From NCBI GenBank assembly GCA_023412745.1, contig JAEZBZ010000006.1:1-7814 (forward strand): DNA of 7,814 bases, written 5' to 3'. Below the pieces are notes generated by a model. The model searched no databases. It was not told where the DNA came from and saw nothing but the letters and a program-made list of their open reading frames with translations. Source of the DNA: Pseudomonadota bacterium (lineage in GTDB: Bacteria > Pseudomonadota > Alphaproteobacteria > Rhizobiales > Hyphomicrobiaceae). Below are positions 1 through 7,027 of this stretch, in pieces; the first letter of the stretch is position 1, and each line of letters begins with the position of its first letter. Position numbers and translations under genes: made by a program.

Positions 1-198
1 GCGGGCTTTGTCGAAGGGGAGTCCAGCCACCGTCTGGCGTGCCTCTGACCTGTGCGGGAGCGAACGCGGGAGTCTGTTACACCCCTTGATTGAGGTCTCT
101 ATAGCGGATACTCAGCCTTTGCAAACCCGATTCCGTTGCGCGTTGGAGTGCAAGGGATTCGGCCGGCCCGAAGCCAATTTCTTGCCCAATGCGACAGG

Positions 199-936
199 AT
201 GGCAAATCTAGCAAAACGCGCACGCCGGCAGATGAAGCGGGTCACGTTGGGGTGGCGGCAATCCGCCGTCGATAACGCACCCCAATGGGTGAAGGCTAGG
301 TTCGGTCCTCTCGCGACGTATCTCGACATGCTGTTCGTGGATCATGGCGTTTTCCGCATGGTCTATGTCAACAAGCACAAGCTCGGCGAGCGCGCGTGGC
401 GTTCGGCGCAGCCGGCTCCCCATCACATCAAGGCGTTGGCGCAGCAGGGCGTGCGGACGATCGTCAATCTGCGCGGACCGCGGCTGTGTGGCAGCTATTG
501 GCTGGAGCAGGAAGCCTGCCGCCGCTATGGCGTGAAACTTGTGGATTTCCAGGTCCGCTCGCGCGATGCGCCGCGACGGTCCGAGCTGTTCGCCGCGCGC
601 GACCTGTTTCAGCGGATTGAATATCCCTTTCTGCTGCATTGCAAATCGGGTGCGGATCGCGCCGGCCTGATGAGCGTGCTGTACCGGTTCCTGCATGAGG
701 GCGTGCCGCTGCCCGAGGCCAAGCGCGAGTTGTCGTTGCGCTACGGCCATATCCGGCAGGCCGACACTGGCATTCTCGACTACTTCTTCGAGCGTTATCT
801 GCAGGATACCGCGACCCGGCCGATGCCGTTCTTCGATTGGGTCGAGCAGGTCTACGATCCCGAGGAACTGCGCCGTACCTTTCGCGCCAACGGCATGGCT
901 AACCGGCTGGTGAACTCGATCTTGCGACGGGAATAA
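199..936 (+). CDS. Dual-specificity/tyrosine phosphatase family protein (CX5R)
   Basis: Probable cytoplasmic cysteine-dependent phosphatase of about 245 residues. What is seen: the P-loop HCKSGADR at residues 147-154, with nucleophile Cys148 and phosphate-binding Arg154; an upstream WRSAQP segment at 67-72; a VNLRG strand at 89-93; and Asp123, 25 residues before the cysteine, a reasonable candidate for the general acid. This order is typical of bacterial dual-specificity-like phosphatases. The N-terminus is strongly basic (many Lys/Arg in the first 35 residues) and there is no clear signal peptide. The substrate is unknown; phosphoprotein, phosphoinositide-like or lipid phosphate are all possible. 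I chose ATG 199 because it opens the basic segment. The SD-like AGG directly abuts it, so the start is uncertain: the frame stays open back to TTG 136, and ATG 232 is another option. The gene converges on the MsbA-like exporter gene across 26 bases, so the two are not in one operon. Confidence 0.85.
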   Translation: MANLAKRARRQMKRVTLGWRQSAVDNAPQWVKARFGPLATYLDMLFVDHGVFRMVYVNKHKLGERAWRSAQPAPHHIKALAQQGVRTIVNLRGPRLCGSYWLEQEACRRYGVKLVDFQVRSRDAPRRSELFAARDLFQRIEYPFLLHCKSGADRAGLMSVLYRFLHEGVPLPEAKRELSLRYGHIRQADTGILDYFFERYLQDTATRPMPFFDWVEQVYDPEELRRTFRANGMANRLVNSILRRE

Positions 937-962
937 CTGTTTTTCTGTCTCTGCAGGGGCTT

Positions 963-2762
963 CTAGCCGGCCGGCATGAGCTGGGACGCGACCAGCCGGG
1001 CATACGCGCCGTTGCCGGCCATCAGCTCGGCGTGGGTGCCTTTTTCCACAAGCGTGCCGTCCTCGATGACGGCGATCAGGTCGGCTTGCTGCACGGTCGA
1101 CAGGCGATGCGCGATGACCAGAGTCGTGCGGTTGCGAGTGAAGGTCGCCAGCGCCTTCTGCACCAGGGCCTCGGATTCGGTATCGAGCGCGCTGGTGGCT
1201 TCGTCCAGCAGCAGGATCGGCGCGTCCTTCAGGATCGCGCGGGCCAGCACGATACGCTGGCGCTGGCCGCCGGACAGCCGCTGCCCGCGATCACCGACCG
1301 GCGTGTCATAGCCCTGCGGCTGGGTCATGATGAACTCGTGCGCGGCGGCGGCCTGTGCGGCGGCCATGATCTCCGCTTCGCTGGCATTGAGCTTGCCAAG
1401 CGCGATGTTGGCGCGGATCGTATCGTCGAACAGCGTCACTTCCTGGCTGACGATGGAAATGGCGCCACGCAGCGATTCCAGCGTCACCGCCCGCAGATCC
1501 TGACCGTCGATGGTGATGGTGCCGGAGTCGATGTCGAACAGGCGCGGTACCAAGTTGATGATGGTGGATTTGCCGGCTCCGGAGCGTCCAACCAGCGCCA
1601 CGGTACTGCCGCCGGGTACCTGGAGGTTGAAGTTCTGCAGCGTACGCACCGGGCTTGCCGGATGGTACGAGAAATCGACGTTGTCGAAATCGATGGCGCC
1701 GCTTGTGACCTGCAGCGGCTTGGCGTCCGCCGCATCGACGATGGTCGGCTTGTCGTCGATCAGCTCATAGATGCGCTCGGTCGCCGACAGGCCTTCCTGG
1801 ATGCGCGCGGACAGATTGCCGAGCGCGCGGATCGGCTGGGCCGCCATCAGGAGCGCGGTGAGAAAGCCCATCAGGTCGCCGATGGTCGAACCGCCCTGCG
1901 AGATGCGCCAGTAGGCGAAGGCCACGACGCCCGCCACCGCGACGCCGCCGAGCGCTTCCAGCATCGGATCGAGCCGCGCGCGTGCCCGAACGGCCTTCAT
2001 TTTCAGCCGGAAGACGTTCTCGAAGCTGTCCCTGACCCGCGTCACCACATAGTTTTCGAGGCGGAATGTCTTGATCAGCCGCGCGCTCGACAGATACTCC
2101 GCCAGCAGCGAGGTCATGTCGCCCATGCCGGTCTGTGTCCGGCGTGCGAACTGCCTCAGCCGCTTACTGACGACGGCGATTGGCCATGCCGCGATCGGGT
2201 AGACGCCGAGCACAATCACGGTCAGCGCCCAGTCGAGATACAGCATGGTTCCGGCCAGGCCGACGATCATCAGCGTATCGCGGATGGCGGTATTCAGGGC
2301 GGCTTGCGCGGCGGTGTGGATGTACTGCACATCGTTGGTCAGCCGAGACATGAGCTGGCCCGGCGCCTCGCGGGTGATGCTGGCGTAGTCCGCCGCGATC
2401 AAGCGTGCGAAGGCGTGGCTCTGGATGTCGGTGGTCATGCGCTGCACGATGCGGTTGGTGACCACCGTCTGCAGGTACAGGAAAAAGCTGCGGATCATGG
2501 TGACGAACACGATCGCGCCGAGTACCAGCGGCAGCAGGTCCGGGCTGCCGGTCATCAGTGAGTCGAACGACTGCTTGATTATGATTGGGTAGCTGGCGCT
2601 GGCCGCCGCCAGCAAACCTGTGAGAGACAGTGCCACCAGAAGCTGCCGCCAGCGCGGCCAGACCCACTCCTTCAGGAACCGGGCGAGCAGAACCTTGTAG
2701 CGGGCGTCAAGGCTGACGACCGCCGGCTTCTGGACTGAGCCGCTCGGGTCGGCTTGGGGCAC
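963..2762 (-). CDS. msbA: MsbA-like lipid exporter, ABC half-transporter (permease-ATPase fusion)
   Basis: Inner-membrane half-transporter, expected to work as a homodimer that flips lipid A-core or a similar lipid using ATP. Numbering is from the GTG start (599 residues). An N-terminal membrane domain runs over about residues 30-320, with hydrophobic segments near 40-60, 77-99, 158-198, 270-285 and 296-310. The ATPase domain follows: A-loop Tyr366 in FSYHP, Walker A GRSGAGKS 392-399, Q-loop Gln440, signature LSGGQ 496-500, Walker B ILLLDE ending in Asp520-Glu521, and switch His552. All catalytic motifs are intact. The frame can begin at ATG 2795, adding 11 residues, but no SD lies upstream of that codon, whereas GTG 2762 follows a perfect GGAGG by four bases. 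It is the last of three leftward genes after ubiA and DUF4170. MsbA-type is the best call from overall similarity; another lipid or drug exporter of the same subfamily cannot be excluded. Confidence 0.9.
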   Translation of the reverse strand: MPQADPSGSVQKPAVVSLDARYKVLLARFLKEWVWPRWRQLLVALSLTGLLAAASASYPIIIKQSFDSLMTGSPDLLPLVLGAIVFVTMIRSFFLYLQTVVTNRIVQRMTTDIQSHAFARLIAADYASITREAPGQLMSRLTNDVQYIHTAAQAALNTAIRDTLMIVGLAGTMLYLDWALTVIVLGVYPIAAWPIAVVSKRLRQFARRTQTGMGDMTSLLAEYLSSARLIKTFRLENYVVTRVRDSFENVFRLKMKAVRARARLDPMLEALGGVAVAGVVAFAYWRISQGGSTIGDLMGFLTALLMAAQPIRALGNLSARIQEGLSATERIYELIDDKPTIVDAADAKPLQVTSGAIDFDNVDFSYHPASPVRTLQNFNLQVPGGSTVALVGRSGAGKSTIINLVPRLFDIDSGTITIDGQDLRAVTLESLRGAISIVSQEVTLFDDTIRANIALGKLNASEAEIMAAAQAAAAHEFIMTQPQGYDTPVGDRGQRLSGGQRQRIVLARAILKDAPILLLDEATSALDTESEALVQKALATFTRNRTTLVIAHRLSTVQQADLIAVIEDGTLVEKGTHAELMAGNGAYARLVASQLMPAG

Positions 2763-2766
2763 ACAT

Positions 2767-2771
2767 CCTCC
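2767..2771 (-). promoter_or_regulatory. Ribosome binding site that decides the exporter start
   Basis: On the minus strand a perfect GGAGG lies four bases upstream of an in-frame GTG (2762-2760). The alternative ATG at 2795 has no purine-rich SD in the 20 bases before it. This favours the 599-residue form over the 610-residue form. The four-base spacing is slightly short, so the choice is likely but not certain. Confidence 0.6.
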
Positions 2772-2815
2772 AAAACGTGATTGTCGCGCAGTCATCGGCT
2801 GCGCTTGTGACGGCG

Positions 2816-3076
2816 TCAGGCTTGGCTTGCCCCGGGAATTGGCGATGTGTCCGGATCAAGCAGGCGATGCAGATGGACGATGAAATAGCGCATGTGCGCG
2901 TTGTCGACCGTGCTCTGCGCCTTGGCCTTCCAGGCTTTGTGAGCTTCGGCGTAGTTCGGATAGATGCCGACGACGTCGAGCTTGTCGAGGTCGCGGAACG
3001 TTACGCCATGAAGGGATTCAAGCTCGCCTCCGAACACGAGGTGCAAGAGCTGCTTGGGCGGTTGCTGAGTGCTCAT
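2816..3076 (-). CDS. DUF4170 family protein
   Basis: Small protein of 86 residues with no signal peptide or membrane segment, so probably cytoplasmic. It resembles the alphaproteobacterial DUF4170 family. Seen features are an N-terminal LHLVFGGEL stretch (residues 11-19), an F-x-DLDKLDVVGIYPNY segment (27-42), and an aromatic/basic C-terminal half with AWKAKAQ (48-54), TVDNAHMRYF (56-65) and HLHRLLDP (68-75). The family length is near 80 residues, so it is complete. The biochemical function is unknown. An AGGAG at 3091-3087 (minus strand) sits 10 bases before ATG 3076 and supports the start. The exporter reading frame begins 20 or 53 bases after its stop, depending on the start used, and ubiA ends 101 bases upstream, which suggests one leftward transcript. 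From general knowledge, DUF4170 genes in rhizobia often sit near Kdo/lipopolysaccharide genes, which agrees with the exporter next door. Confidence 0.85.
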   Translation of the reverse strand: MSTQQPPKQLLHLVFGGELESLHGVTFRDLDKLDVVGIYPNYAEAHKAWKAKAQSTVDNAHMRYFIVHLHRLLDPDTSPIPGASQA

Positions 3077-3177
3077 TGGCTGCGTGCTCCTGCAATCGCG
3101 TTGCGCTGATCGTCACCCATTGCCTGATGCGGCGCCCGAGGGCAAGAGCGCGCGCTGGCGCACCGGCCCGCTATTCG

Positions 3178-4134
3178 TCACGCAAGGCCCGCGAGTGCCG
3201 AAATCGCCATGTCGGCAAGCAGGCCCAGGAACAGGGCCCAGCCGACGTCGCGGTTCGAACGGAACCGGCGCAGGCAATTCAAAGAGTCATCGATATTGAG
3301 CGTGGCCACCTGCCAAGCGAGCTGCACGCCGACGAGCGCCAGAGCCGTATAGAAGATCAGATGCGCGCCGGCCGCAAATCCTGCAATCGCCCACAGGATG
3401 ACGGCAGCCGAATAGAACCCGGCGATCCAGTCTTTCGTCGCATGGCCGAACCGCAGAGCCGTGGAGCGCAGACCCAGCATGGCATCGTCATCTTTGTCCT
3501 GATGGGCGTAAATCGTGTCATAGCCGACGGTCCAAAACACACAGCCGAGGTAGAGCGCGATCGGTGCCAGCGACAGTTCGCCATAGATCGCAGCCCAGCC
3601 GACCAGCGCGCCCCACTTGAAGGTCAGCCCGAGGACCACTTGCGGCCACGAGGTGAACCGCTTCATGAAGGGATAGATCGCGACCAGCGCCAGCGATGAG
3701 ATGGCGAGCCAGATCGTGAACTCGTTGAACTGCAGCAACACCAGCAGCCCGGTCAGCGATAGCGCGATGGCGAACATCAGCGCCTGCATCACGCTGACCT
3801 GGCCGGACGGGATCGGCCGACTGGCGGTGCGCGCAACGCTGCCGTCGTAATCGCGGTCGACGATGTCGTTATAGGTGCAGCCGGCGCCGCGCATGACCAA
3901 CGCGCCGACGGCGAACAGCACGAGATACCAAAGGCTTGGGTAGGGACGGCCGCGCGCGAGTTCGGCCAGCGCCAGCGCCCACCAGCAGGGGAACAGAAGC
4001 AGCCACGTGCCGATCGGCCGGTCGACGCGCGCCAGTTTCATGTAGGGCAGCACGAATGCCGGCGCATAGCGATCCACCCAGTTGTCTGGTGGGGCATCGG
4101 CAATCAGAACGGGGCTCTCGGATGGTGGGCGCAT
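3178..4134 (-). CDS. ubiA: 4-hydroxybenzoate polyprenyltransferase (ubiquinone synthesis)
   Basis: Integral membrane prenyltransferase of 318 residues that attaches the polyprenyl tail to 4-hydroxybenzoate, an early committed step of ubiquinone synthesis. Both Mg-diphosphate binding motifs are visible: N89-D90-IVD93-R-D95-YD97 in NDIVDRDYD, and D206-TIYA-HQD213-K-D215-D216-D217 in the DTIYAHQDKDDD segment. Hydrophobic segments fill the rest, consistent with the roughly eight to nine helices of the UbiA superfamily. The RPIGTWLLLFPCWW stretch at 39-52 and SRPIPSG at 105-111 are typical of UbiA rather than of heme O or chlorophyll synthases. Length is slightly above the enterobacterial enzyme because of about 25 extra N-terminal residues. 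The start at ATG 4134 has only a weak SD-like AGG nearby. It is divergent from rsmE and probably heads the leftward set with DUF4170 and the exporter. Confidence 0.95.
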   Translation of the reverse strand: MRPPSESPVLIADAPPDNWVDRYAPAFVLPYMKLARVDRPIGTWLLLFPCWWALALAELARGRPYPSLWYLVLFAVGALVMRGAGCTYNDIVDRDYDGSVARTASRPIPSGQVSVMQALMFAIALSLTGLLVLLQFNEFTIWLAISSLALVAIYPFMKRFTSWPQVVLGLTFKWGALVGWAAIYGELSLAPIALYLGCVFWTVGYDTIYAHQDKDDDAMLGLRSTALRFGHATKDWIAGFYSAAVILWAIAGFAAGAHLIFYTALALVGVQLAWQVATLNIDDSLNCLRRFRSNRDVGWALFLGLLADMAISALAGLA

Positions 4135-4268
4135 GTGCCTGAAATGGATTGCAACGGGATTGGCGGCAAACTAGGCGGCAAGCTTCGCGGCCGCAACGCT
4201 CTGGCAGCGAAAAGTGGCCATCGCACGATAGCACGAGCCGGAACGACGCAGTTGGGTTAAGAAGCGGC
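4135..4268. promoter_or_regulatory. Divergent promoter region between ubiA and rsmE
   Basis: These 134 bases separate two genes read in opposite directions, so promoters for both the ubiA and the rsmE-gshA sides should lie here. I could not identify a convincing -35/-10 pair or a clear operator dyad on either strand. The call rests on gene arrangement only. Confidence 0.4.
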
Positions 4269-5015
4269 ATGGCCATTCATGATTTCAGCGCGCAGCGGCT
4301 TTTCGTCGAGCACGACCTCGCACCCGGGGTTGCCGTCGCGTGCGCGCCCGAGCAGGTGAACTACCTGCGCAACGTGCTGCGGCTCGCCGACGGCGCCGAG
4401 ATCCTCATTTTCAACGGCCGCGATGGCGAGTGGAAAGCGACACTGCAGATCACCGGCAAGCGCACCTGCAGCCTTGAGCCGGTCGCGCGCGTCCGCGAGC
4501 AGCAGGACGGCCCCGACATTCACTACGTATTCGCGCCGCTGAAGCGGGCGCGGCTGGACTATATGATCCAGAAGGCGACTGAGCTCGGTGTCGCGCGGCT
4601 GCAGCCCGTGCTGACCCGGCATACCATCGCCGAGCGGGTCAATCTGGGCCGCATGCGCGCCAACGCCATCGAGGCAGCGGAGCAGTGCGGTATCCTGCGC
4701 ATCCCGGACATCGGTGAGCCCGCCCGCCTCGATCGGTTGATTGCGGCCTGGGATCCGGCCCATCCGCTGGTGTTCTGCGACGAGGCGGCCGAGCTTCAAA
4801 GCCCGCTGGAGGCGTTATCGCGACTGCAGCCCGGCCGCGTGGGGCTTCTGATCGGGCCGGAGGGTGGTTTCGCAACCGACGAGCGCGAGTTGTTGATCCG
4901 GCAACCTTTCACCGTTCGCCTGTCCCTCGGTCCGCGGATCATGCGCGCCGATACCGCCGCGATCGCTGCGCTGGCGCTGATCAATGCGGCACTGGGCGAT
5001 TGGCGAGGTGCTTGA
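4269..5015 (+). CDS. rsmE: 16S rRNA (uracil(1498)-N3)-methyltransferase
   Basis: SPOUT-class methyltransferase of 248 residues that methylates N3 of U1498 in 16S rRNA using S-adenosylmethionine. Seen features: an N-terminal PUA-like part (residues 1-75), with the RLFV and NYLRNVLRL segments of the family; the KRARLDYMIQKATELGV segment (92-108); EAAEQCG (135-141); and the knotted SAM-binding region with LLIGPEGGF at 193-201 and LGPRIMRADTA at 220-230. The last motif has Asp where many gammaproteobacterial enzymes have Glu (R-x-E-T-x); I take this as normal alphaproteobacterial variation. The frame is open back to TTG 4149, but ATG 4269 gives the family-typical start, preceded by a modest AAGAAG SD. 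gshA follows on the same strand after 155 bases; the two may share a transcript. Confidence 0.95.
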   Translation: MAIHDFSAQRLFVEHDLAPGVAVACAPEQVNYLRNVLRLADGAEILIFNGRDGEWKATLQITGKRTCSLEPVARVREQQDGPDIHYVFAPLKRARLDYMIQKATELGVARLQPVLTRHTIAERVNLGRMRANAIEAAEQCGILRIPDIGEPARLDRLIAAWDPAHPLVFCDEAAELQSPLEALSRLQPGRVGLLIGPEGGFATDERELLIRQPFTVRLSLGPRIMRADTAAIAALALINAALGDWRGA

Positions 5016-5170
5016 AAGTCCGGCCTTTTCGATCTGCTGGATCGGACGACCCGACGCCACTTGCGCGGGCCGTGCGAAGGGGGCACTTGTGGTTTGATGA
5101 AGACGGCGATAACTCTCGCGACGAAGACTTCATCATTTCCGAACTAACGAACAAAAGCCCAGAGGACGCG

Positions 5171-6556
5171 ATGTCGACACGACAGGAAGCAGGGACGCCT
5201 AGTCCGACAGTGGGCGGCAAGGATGATCTCGTCGCGTGGATTGCGGCCGGCTCAAAGCCAAAAGACCACTGGCGCATCGGCACCGAGCACGAAAAGTTCG
5301 TTTTCCAGACCGATACCCTTGGCCCGGTGCCCTATGAAGGCCCGCGCGGCATCCGCGCACTGATGGAAGGCCTGATCGAGCGTCACAAGTGGGAGCCGAT
5401 CATGGAGGGCGAGAACATCATCGCTCTCAAGCGGCCAGCCGGAGAAGGTTCGGAGACGATCTCGCTGGAGCCAGGTGGGCAGTTCGAGCTGTCGGGCGCG
5501 CCTGTCGAAACCGTGCATCAGACCTGCGCCGAGACCCGTCAGCATCTCGTTGAGGTATCAGAGGTCGGCAACAGGCTGGGGCTGGGCTTCCTCGGCCTTG
5601 GTTTCTCGCCGAAATGGACACTCGCCGAAACTCCGCGCATGCCCAAGCAGCGCTATGGGGTGATGACGCGCTATATGCCCCAGGTCGGCTCGAACGGCCT
5701 CGACATGATGTACCGGACCTCGACTATCCAGGTGAACCTGGACTTCGGCGACGAGGCCGACATGGTCAAGAAGTTCCGCGTATCTCTGGCGCTGCAACCC
5801 ATCGCGACGGCGCTGTTCGCATCCTCGCCGTTCAAGGAAGGCAAGCCGAACGGTTTCAAGTCTCTACGCTCTGAAGTCTGGCGCGATACCGACCGCAACC
5901 GCACCGGCATGCTGCCGTTCGTTTTCGAGCCGGGCATGAGCTTCGAGCGCTATGTCGACTATGCACTCGATGTACCGATGTACTTCGTCTACCGCGATGG
6001 CCGCTACATCGACGTCGCCGGCGCATCGTTCCGGGATTTCATGGCGGGGCGGCTGGCGCAGTTGCCCGGCGAACGCCCGACGATGGACGACTGGTCGGAT
6101 CACGTCACGACACTATTTCCGGAAGTGCGCATGAAGCGCTTTCTCGAAATGCGCGGCGCCGATGGCGGACGCTGGCGCCGCATCTGCGCGCTGCCGGCGT
6201 TCTGGGTCGGGCTCCTCTATAGTGGCTCGGCGCTCGATGCGGCCTGGGATCTGGTCAAGGACTGGTCGACAGAGGACCGGCAAGGTCTGCGCGACGGCGT
6301 GCCGGTCGCGGCGCTCGACGCCAGGTTCCGCGATGGCACCGTGCGCGACATCGCCTCGCGGGTAGTGGATATTGCGCGGTCCGGGCTGGTTGACCGCAAG
6401 CGCTTGAACGTCAACGGCCGCGACGAGACTATCCATCTGGATTTCGTGGCCGAGATCGTGGCCAGCGGTCGCACGCCCGCCGATGACCTGCTGGAGCGCT
6501 ACGCGGGGCCATGGCAGCAGAATATCGATCATGTTTTCAGGGACTACGCGTTCTGA
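5171..6556 (+). CDS. gshA: Glutamate-cysteine ligase, plant/alphaproteobacterial type
   Basis: Cytoplasmic ATP-dependent ligase (EC 6.3.2.2) joining glutamate and cysteine, the first and usually limiting step of glutathione synthesis. The 461-residue protein matches the plant GSH1-like GCS2 family: RIGTEHEKF at 35-43, ISLEPGGQFELSGAP at 97-111 with ETVHQTCAE following, TSTIQVNLDF at 183-192, LALQPIATALFASSPF at 206-221, GFKSLRSEVWRDTD at 228-241, DYALDVPMYF at 263-272, and EMRGADGG with the CALPAFWVGLLY stretch at 326-350. Only two cysteines are present, Cys119 and Cys339. The positions equivalent to the plant regulatory disulfide hold Val282 and Gln297. ATG 5171 is preceded by AGAGG with five-base spacing; the frame stays open upstream to 5000 but those codons lack family resemblance. 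The stop codon lies in the loop of a perfect hairpin. Confidence 0.95.
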   Translation: MSTRQEAGTPSPTVGGKDDLVAWIAAGSKPKDHWRIGTEHEKFVFQTDTLGPVPYEGPRGIRALMEGLIERHKWEPIMEGENIIALKRPAGEGSETISLEPGGQFELSGAPVETVHQTCAETRQHLVEVSEVGNRLGLGFLGLGFSPKWTLAETPRMPKQRYGVMTRYMPQVGSNGLDMMYRTSTIQVNLDFGDEADMVKKFRVSLALQPIATALFASSPFKEGKPNGFKSLRSEVWRDTDRNRTGMLPFVFEPGMSFERYVDYALDVPMYFVYRDGRYIDVAGASFRDFMAGRLAQLPGERPTMDDWSDHVTTLFPEVRMKRFLEMRGADGGRWRRICALPAFWVGLLYSGSALDAAWDLVKDWSTEDRQGLRDGVPVAALDARFRDGTVRDIASRVVDIARSGLVDRKRLNVNGRDETIHLDFVAEIVASGRTPADDLLERYAGPWQQNIDHVFRDYAF

Positions 6557-6566
6557 GAACGCGTGG
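6544..6566 (+). terminator. Hairpin spanning the gshA stop codon; possible terminator or mRNA 3' end
   Basis: ACGCGTTC (6546-6553) pairs perfectly with GAACGCGT (6557-6564) around a three-base loop that is the gshA stop codon TGA. A T-G wobble and a C-G pair (6545/6565, 6544/6566) can extend the stem to ten pairs. No T-tract follows, so it is not a classical intrinsic terminator. It could stabilise the mRNA end or act with Rho. The structure is seen directly; the role is inferred. Confidence 0.4.
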
Positions 6567-6751
6567 CGCCCTTACATCTCGCGGTTGCCTGATCACGACT
6601 ACGGGATCGGCCGAAAGAGGGCCTTAAACGGTCCGGAGGATTAACGATATCCTCGCTTACCGAGCCAGTCTGGTGCCATTGGCGAGTTCGGGCATGGACG
6701 GTTCAGACTGTATTCATGCAACATACGCGATAAGTGGTGGCACTCAGGACT

Positions 6752-6756
6752 GGAGA
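6752..6756 (+). promoter_or_regulatory. Ribosome binding site for the small cysteine-rich protein
   Basis: GGAGA lies seven bases before GTG 6764, a near-ideal spacing. It selects that start over the upstream in-frame GTG 6734, which has no comparable SD, and over ATG 6773, which would be 16 bases away. With this start the protein opens directly into a signal peptide. Confidence 0.55.
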
Positions 6757-6763
6757 TCCACAC

Positions 6764-6979
6764 GTGTACCGGATGCTGCTGTTTATTGCGCTGATCTCCG
6801 GCGGTCTGGCGGGTTCTGCCCCCACTGCCGCCGAGATGACGGTCGCACAAGCGAGCAGTTGCGCCGACAGCTGCCGTGCGCAATACAACCAATGCCGGAT
6901 CTCGACCAAAGGCTCGCCGTCCTGCGATGCGCAGTTCGCGGCCTGCATGCGTCGGTGCATTCCCAGCCGCGCCAGATAG
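6764..6979 (+). CDS. Small exported cysteine-rich protein of unknown function
   Basis: I do not recognise a named family. The 71-residue protein starts at GTG 6764, supported by a GGAGA seven bases upstream. A short N-terminus with Arg3, a hydrophobic run (residues 4-17) and a small-residue region form a credible Sec signal peptide; the best cleavage sites are AQA before Ser31, or after Ala23. The predicted mature part is only about 41-48 residues and holds six cysteines (33, 37, 44, 54, 61, 65). Their spacing is mirror-symmetric: C-x3-C-x6-C-x9-C-x6-C-x3-C. This would suit a helical hairpin cross-linked by nested disulfides (33-65, 37-61, 44-54) in the oxidising periplasm; that fold is inference. 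No CXXCH haem site is present. It lies 207 bases after gshA and converges on the cytochrome c gene, so it is probably transcribed alone. Confidence 0.7.
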   Translation: MYRMLLFIALISGGLAGSAPTAAEMTVAQASSCADSCRAQYNQCRISTKGSPSCDAQFAACMRRCIPSRAR

Positions 6980-7027
6980 GGAATTGACGCGGCCCCCGGC
7001 CCACCTAAGCTTAGCGACAGGGTACGC

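Noticed and set aside
1..198. Open frames at the left edge (8-211 plus, 99-329 minus)
   Set aside because: No recognisable protein, no good SD, and they overlap the phosphatase gene; no supported feature in this stretch.
1032..2561. A 509-codon open frame on the plus strand opposite the exporter gene
   Set aside because: It lies wholly antisense to a clear ABC transporter, is rich in Arg, Asp, Gly and His, and has no motif. Long antisense frames are expected in high-GC coding DNA.
5096..5134. GATGAAG / CTTCATC inverted repeat between rsmE and gshA
   Set aside because: The stem is only seven pairs with a 25-base loop and no T-tract, so it is compatible with chance.
5000..5170. In-frame N-terminal extension of gshA by 57 codons from a TTG
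   Set aside because: It overlaps the end of rsmE, starts with a rare codon without a clear SD and does not resemble the family, while ATG 5171 has a good SD.
6636..6654. GAGGAT / ATCCTC dyad around a TTAAC element downstream of gshA; considered as a CtrA site or terminator
   Set aside because: The second TTAA is 13 rather than 7 bases away, which does not fit the CtrA consensus TTAA-N7-TTAA, and the six-pair stem has no T-tract.
7005..7014. CTAAGCTTAG perfect palindrome between the convergent small gene and cytochrome c gene
   Set aside because: It is a self-complementary ten-mer with no loop and no flanking T-tract, so neither a terminator nor an operator can be supported.
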